A stretch of 7,932 nucleotides of DNA, taken from the NCBI RefSeq assembly GCF_905212195.1, contig NZ_CAJMDQ010000088.1:1-7932 (forward strand), given 5' to 3'. A program made the translations under genes and the position numbers. This stretch comes from an uncultured Anaerotignum sp. Its GTDB lineage: Bacteria > Bacillota > Clostridia > Lachnospirales > Anaerotignaceae. The notes below the pieces were generated by a model that worked only from the letters and a program-made list of their open reading frames with translations, did not search any database and was not told where the DNA came from. Numbering within the stretch: the first letter of the stretch is position 1; every line of letters starts with the position of its first letter. Below are positions 5,825 to 7,932 of the stretch, piece after piece.

Positions 5825-7063
5825 TTAATCTTCATAAATGGGAAAACGGTCAGTCAGCGCACGCACTCTCTTTGCCGCTTCTTCTTTGGTACCTTCGTAA
5901 TCCTTCAGTACCATTGCCATGATTTCCGCAATTTCTTCCATTTCTGCTTCTTTCATGCCGCGGGAAGTTACCGCAGGTGTGCCTACACGGATACCGCTTG
6001 TAACGAAAGGAGACTGCGGGTCATCGGGAATGGTATTCTTGTTGACTGTGATTGCCACTGCATCCAGCACTTTTTCTGCATCCTTACCTGTAATATTCAG
6101 GGAACGCAGATCCAGCAGCATCAGATGGTTGTCTGTTCCGCCGGAAACCAAATCGACACCGTGTTTCTGTAATGCTGCCGCCATAGCTTTTGCGTTTTTC
6201 ACAACCTGTCCGATATATTCTTTATAAGCAGGCTGCAATGCTTCCTGGAAGCAAACCGCTTTAGACGCGATGATATGCATCAACGGACCGCCCTGAATAC
6301 CGGGGAAAATGGCCTTGTCAATCTTCTGGGCATATTCCGCTTTGCACATGATCATACCACCTCTGGGTCCACGCAGTGTCTTATGGGTAGTGGTTGTCAC
6401 AAAATCCGCATAAGGCACAGGAGAAGGATGGTATCCAGCCGCAACCAAGCCTGCAATGTGGGCAATATCTACCATAAAATAGGCACCCACTTCTTTTGCC
6501 ACATCACTCATATATTTGAAGTCGATGGTTCTGGCATAGGCACTGGCACCTGCCACAATCATTTTGGGCTTCACTTCCAATGCTTTTTTACGGAAAGCTT
6601 CATAATCAATATATCCTTCATGGTTCACGCCATAAGGTACAAAGTGGAAGTATTTTCCAGACATATTGACGGGACTGCCATGAGTCAGATGACCGCCATG
6701 ATCCAGATTCATCCCCATAACCGTATCCCCAGGTTCCAGCATAGCAAAATATACTGCCTGGTTTGCCTGGGAACCGCTGTGAGGCTGTACGTTTACATGG
6801 TCACAGCCAAAAAGCTCTTTGGCACGTTCTTTCGCCAGATTTTCTACGATATCTACTTTTTCACATCCGCCATAGTAGCGTTTTGCAGGATAGCCCTCTG
6901 CGTATTTATTGGTCAAAGGGGTTCCCATTGTATACATGACTGCTTTGGAAACAATGTTTTCAGAAGCAATGAGTTCAATATTATGCTGTTGTCTTTCCAG
7001 TTCCGCAACAATGGCATCTGCCACTGCGCCATCAATTTTTCTAATCTCGCTAAAGTCTAACAT
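5825..7063 (-). CDS. glyA: serine hydroxymethyltransferase
   Basis: 412 residues, standard for bacterial SHMT. This PLP enzyme interconverts serine plus tetrahydrofolate with glycine plus 5,10-methylene-tetrahydrofolate in the cytoplasm, feeding purine, thymidylate and methionine synthesis. The PLP-binding lysine is K228 in VTTTTHKTLRGPRGG. Other hallmarks are ELIASENIVS (30-39), NKYAEGYPAKRYYGG (52-66), QPHSGSQANQAV (93-104), DHGGHLTHGS with the ring-stacking H125, MVDIAHIAGL with D199 and H202, and TSGIRVGTPAVTSRG near the C-terminus, which supplies the substrate-carboxylate arginine. All are intact. An ATG at 7069 lies only 2 bases after AGGAGG (7077-7072), whereas ATG 7063 is 8 bases from it, so 7063 is the likelier start. 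It is a single-gene unit converging on the barrel gene and divergent from the Cys-rich gene. Confidence 0.97.
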   Translation of the reverse strand: MLDFSEIRKIDGAVADAIVAELERQQHNIELIASENIVSKAVMYTMGTPLTNKYAEGYPAKRYYGGCEKVDIVENLAKERAKELFGCDHVNVQPHSGSQANQAVYFAMLEPGDTVMGMNLDHGGHLTHGSPVNMSGKYFHFVPYGVNHEGYIDYEAFRKKALEVKPKMIVAGASAYARTIDFKYMSDVAKEVGAYFMVDIAHIAGLVAAGYHPSPVPYADFVTTTTHKTLRGPRGGMIMCKAEYAQKIDKAIFPGIQGGPLMHIIASKAVCFQEALQPAYKEYIGQVVKNAKAMAAALQKHGVDLVSGGTDNHLMLLDLRSLNITGKDAEKVLDAVAITVNKNTIPDDPQSPFVTSGIRVGTPAVTSRGMKEAEMEEIAEIMAMVLKDYEGTKEEAAKRVRALTDRFPIYED

Positions 7064-7108
7064 CGTCATCTCCTCCTTGAAATGTGCTAATTTTTGTTAT
7101 TTTCAGAT

Positions 7109-7135
7109 GTAAAGCTCCTTTTCCTATGAGCTTAC
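7109..7135 (-). other. stem-loop at the 5' end of the glyA leader
   Basis: GTAAAGCTC (7109-7117) and GAGCTTAC (7128-7135) form an 8-bp stem with one bulged base and a 10-base loop. If transcription starts near 7133, the hairpin sits at the very 5' end of the message, about 45 bases before the Shine-Dalgarno. It lacks a T-tract and is too small for a known glycine, SAM or tetrahydrofolate riboswitch. It may protect the 5' end or be an operator. Confidence 0.3.
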
Positions 7136-7139
7136 GATT

Positions 7140-7164
7140 ATTATAACATCTTTTTTGCAAAAAA
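7140..7164 (-). promoter_or_regulatory. probable glyA promoter region
   Basis: On the minus strand there is a perfect -10, TATAAT (7145-7140), about 75 bases before ATG 7063. No -35 at 16-18 bases is acceptable. The place is taken by a palindrome, TTTTTTGCAAAAAA (7151-7164), which may bend the DNA or bind a regulator. The -10 is credible; the promoter as a whole is only partly supported. Confidence 0.42.
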
Positions 7165-7231
7165 ACTCACCAAATCCACCACAGAAAAACAAATGTTTTT
7201 CTACAGCATATTTTTTATGCCTGCCAAATGC

Positions 7232-7258
7232 ACCCATTTCACACAGCCACATAGTATA
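7232..7258 (+). promoter_or_regulatory. sigma-K-like mother-cell promoter of the Cys-rich gene
   Basis: AC (7232-7233), a 16-base spacer and CATAGTATA (7250-7258) match the late mother-cell sigma-K pattern AC-N16/17-CATAnnnTA; the -10 also fits the related sigma-E. Transcription would start near 7265, about 33 bases before ATG 7298, leaving room for AAAGGAGG (7283-7290). I see no sigma-A promoter at a suitable distance. Confidence 0.55.
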
Positions 7259-7297
7259 TAAAAGAATCCAATCACAATATCCAAAGGAGGCTGTCTT

Positions 7298-7932
7298 ATG
7301 GGAGCTTTTGAATTTGAAAACAATGCGGAAATCACTGCAAGATGCTGTGGCTGCAGCGGCAACAACAACCAGAATGAAGCCTGCATCATTGCACAGAAAA
7401 TCTTCGACCAGTGCAGAGTCCAGAAATGTCTGAGTCCTGACATTCTGGGTCCTGCCAGAAGTATTTGCGGCGGCATGAACGGCTGCAACGACATGATGTG
7501 CGACGGCGACATCATCATCCCCCCTGTCAATGCAGCAACGGTTACTATGCACAATCCGGAACTGAGCAGAATCGATATTCTGCGCAAATGCCCCAACACT
7601 TTCCGGGAAGGCTGCTGGGATCTGGAACTGCGGTATGTGTTTGACTACACATTGGAATTCCGCAGAGCAGACGGCTGCCCCATCGGCTGCACAGATGCTA
7701 CCAGCTCCTACACACTGAAAGTGACACTGTTTGGTTCCACAGAATCCGACGTCACCACAGTATCCGATTTGTTTGACTGCTGCGGCAATTCCCACGGCGG
7801 GCCTTTCGTAACAGCAGAAGGGAAAGCCGTTGGTCTGGCAGCAGAATTGAAATACCCCGGCTGTGGATGCAGCTGCAACTGCTGCAATAACTGCGGATGC
7901 AATAATTGTGGATGCGGCAACTGTGGCTGCAA
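7298..7932 (+). CDS. Cys-rich spore-coat-like protein, truncated by the right edge
   Basis: The frame opens at ATG 7298, 7 bases after a near-perfect AAAGGAGG, and is open through 211 codons to the window end. 26 of the 211 residues are cysteine. There is no signal peptide. The N-terminus has CCGC (16-19) followed by CIIAQKIFDQCRVQKCLSPDILGPAR (29-54). The middle (72-185) is a probable beta-rich domain: IIIPPVNAATVTM, CWDLELRYVFDYTLEFR, ADGCPIGCTD, YTLKVTLFGSTESDV, GPFVTAEGKAVGLAAELKY. The C-terminus becomes an NCGCx repeat holding 11 Cys in 23 residues. From memory, the ACIIAQKIFDQCR...CL and middle blocks resemble conserved hypothetical proteins of spore-forming Clostridia, which I cannot name. 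The cysteine density, absent secretion signal and sigma-K-like promoter suggest a disulphide-cross-linked coat or crust component. A metal-binding protein is the main alternative. The gene is real; the function is inferred. Confidence 0.82.
   Translation, partial: MGAFEFENNAEITARCCGCSGNNNQNEACIIAQKIFDQCRVQKCLSPDILGPARSICGGMNGCNDMMCDGDIIIPPVNAATVTMHNPELSRIDILRKCPNTFREGCWDLELRYVFDYTLEFRRADGCPIGCTDATSSYTLKVTLFGSTESDVTTVSDLFDCCGNSHGGPFVTAEGKAVGLAAELKYPGCGCSCNCCNNCGCNNCGCGNCGC
7889..7932 (+). repeat. 15-bp tandem repeat encoding NCGCx, continuing past the edge
   Basis: Three successive 15-base units (7889-7903, 7904-7918, 7919-7932, the last cut by the edge) encode NCGCN, NCGCG and NCGC. The units differ mainly at third codon positions (TGC/TGT, GGA/GGC, AAC/AAT). 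This shows selection on the protein repeat rather than a very recent DNA duplication. A degenerate half unit (NCCN) precedes them. Confidence 0.75.

Noticed and set aside
6275..7060. Plus-strand open frame of 261 codons
   Set aside because: Entirely antisense to glyA, whose frame carries all SHMT catalytic motifs.
7064..7135. Glycine, SAM or tetrahydrofolate riboswitch before glyA
   Set aside because: The leader is only about 70 bases with one small stem-loop and shows none of the multi-helix cores these riboswitches require.
7124..7795. Minus-strand open frame of 223 codons
   Set aside because: Antisense to the Cys-rich gene, which has a strong ribosome binding site, coherent domain blocks and a protein-level repeat. 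The minus frame has none of these.
7708..7932. Minus-strand Pro/Gln/Leu repeat frame at the right edge
   Set aside because: It is the complement of the NCGCx-coding repeat. The low-complexity protein is a by-product of the plus-strand repeat.

Overview
The window looks like chromosomal DNA from an endospore-forming, low-to-moderate GC Firmicute, most likely a Clostridia/Lachnospirales-type anaerobe. The basis is a BofC-domain sporulation protein, a clostridial-style PPi-type phosphofructokinase, strong AGGAGG ribosome binding sites, A/T-rich sigma-A promoters, and two promoter candidates of sporulation type (sigma-G-like and sigma-K-like). The genus cannot be fixed from the sequence alone. 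I see no insertion sequence, phage gene, CRISPR array, tRNA or rRNA, and no gene-free stretch longer than about 270 bases.

Layout. (1) Positions 1-2065, all minus strand: a diverged pyrophosphate-type 6-phosphofructokinase (746-1972), then a membrane-anchored BofC-domain protein (139-681), then possibly the first codons of another gene leaving the left edge. The kinase has its own sigma-A promoter, bracketed by a 9-bp inverted repeat. The BofC-type gene has a sigma-G-like promoter in the gap after the kinase. (2) 2126-3146, minus: an AEC-family permease with its own promoter and terminator. (3) 3262-4887, minus: a two-gene unit of a truncated-architecture CorC/HlyC-type CBS protein followed after 22 bp by a bacterial ferritin, ending in a 17-bp-stem terminator. 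(4) 4955-5790, plus: a divergently transcribed TIM-barrel protein of unknown function. The region between the divergent promoters contains a 15-bp dyad and a C-rich tract. (5) 5825-7145, minus: glyA, serine hydroxymethyltransferase, converging on the barrel gene at a probably bidirectional terminator. (6) 7232-7932, plus: an unusually cysteine-rich protein (26 Cys in 211 visible residues) that runs off the right edge in a 5-residue NCGCx repeat. It is preceded by an AC-N16-CATAnnnTA element, as expected of a mother-cell spore-coat gene.

How the parts relate. Most genes are housekeeping and independent: one-carbon metabolism (glyA), glycolytic-type phosphotransfer, permease, iron storage. Two themes stand out. 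One is sporulation, with a forespore-type promoter in front of the BofC protein and a mother-cell-type promoter in front of the Cys-rich protein. The other is a possible metal-homeostasis unit, corC-like plus ferritin, under an operator-like promoter. The strongest leads are the Cys-rich coat-like protein, the phosphofructokinase with altered catalytic residues, the DUF21-less CorC protein joined to ferritin, and the uncharacterised barrel protein.
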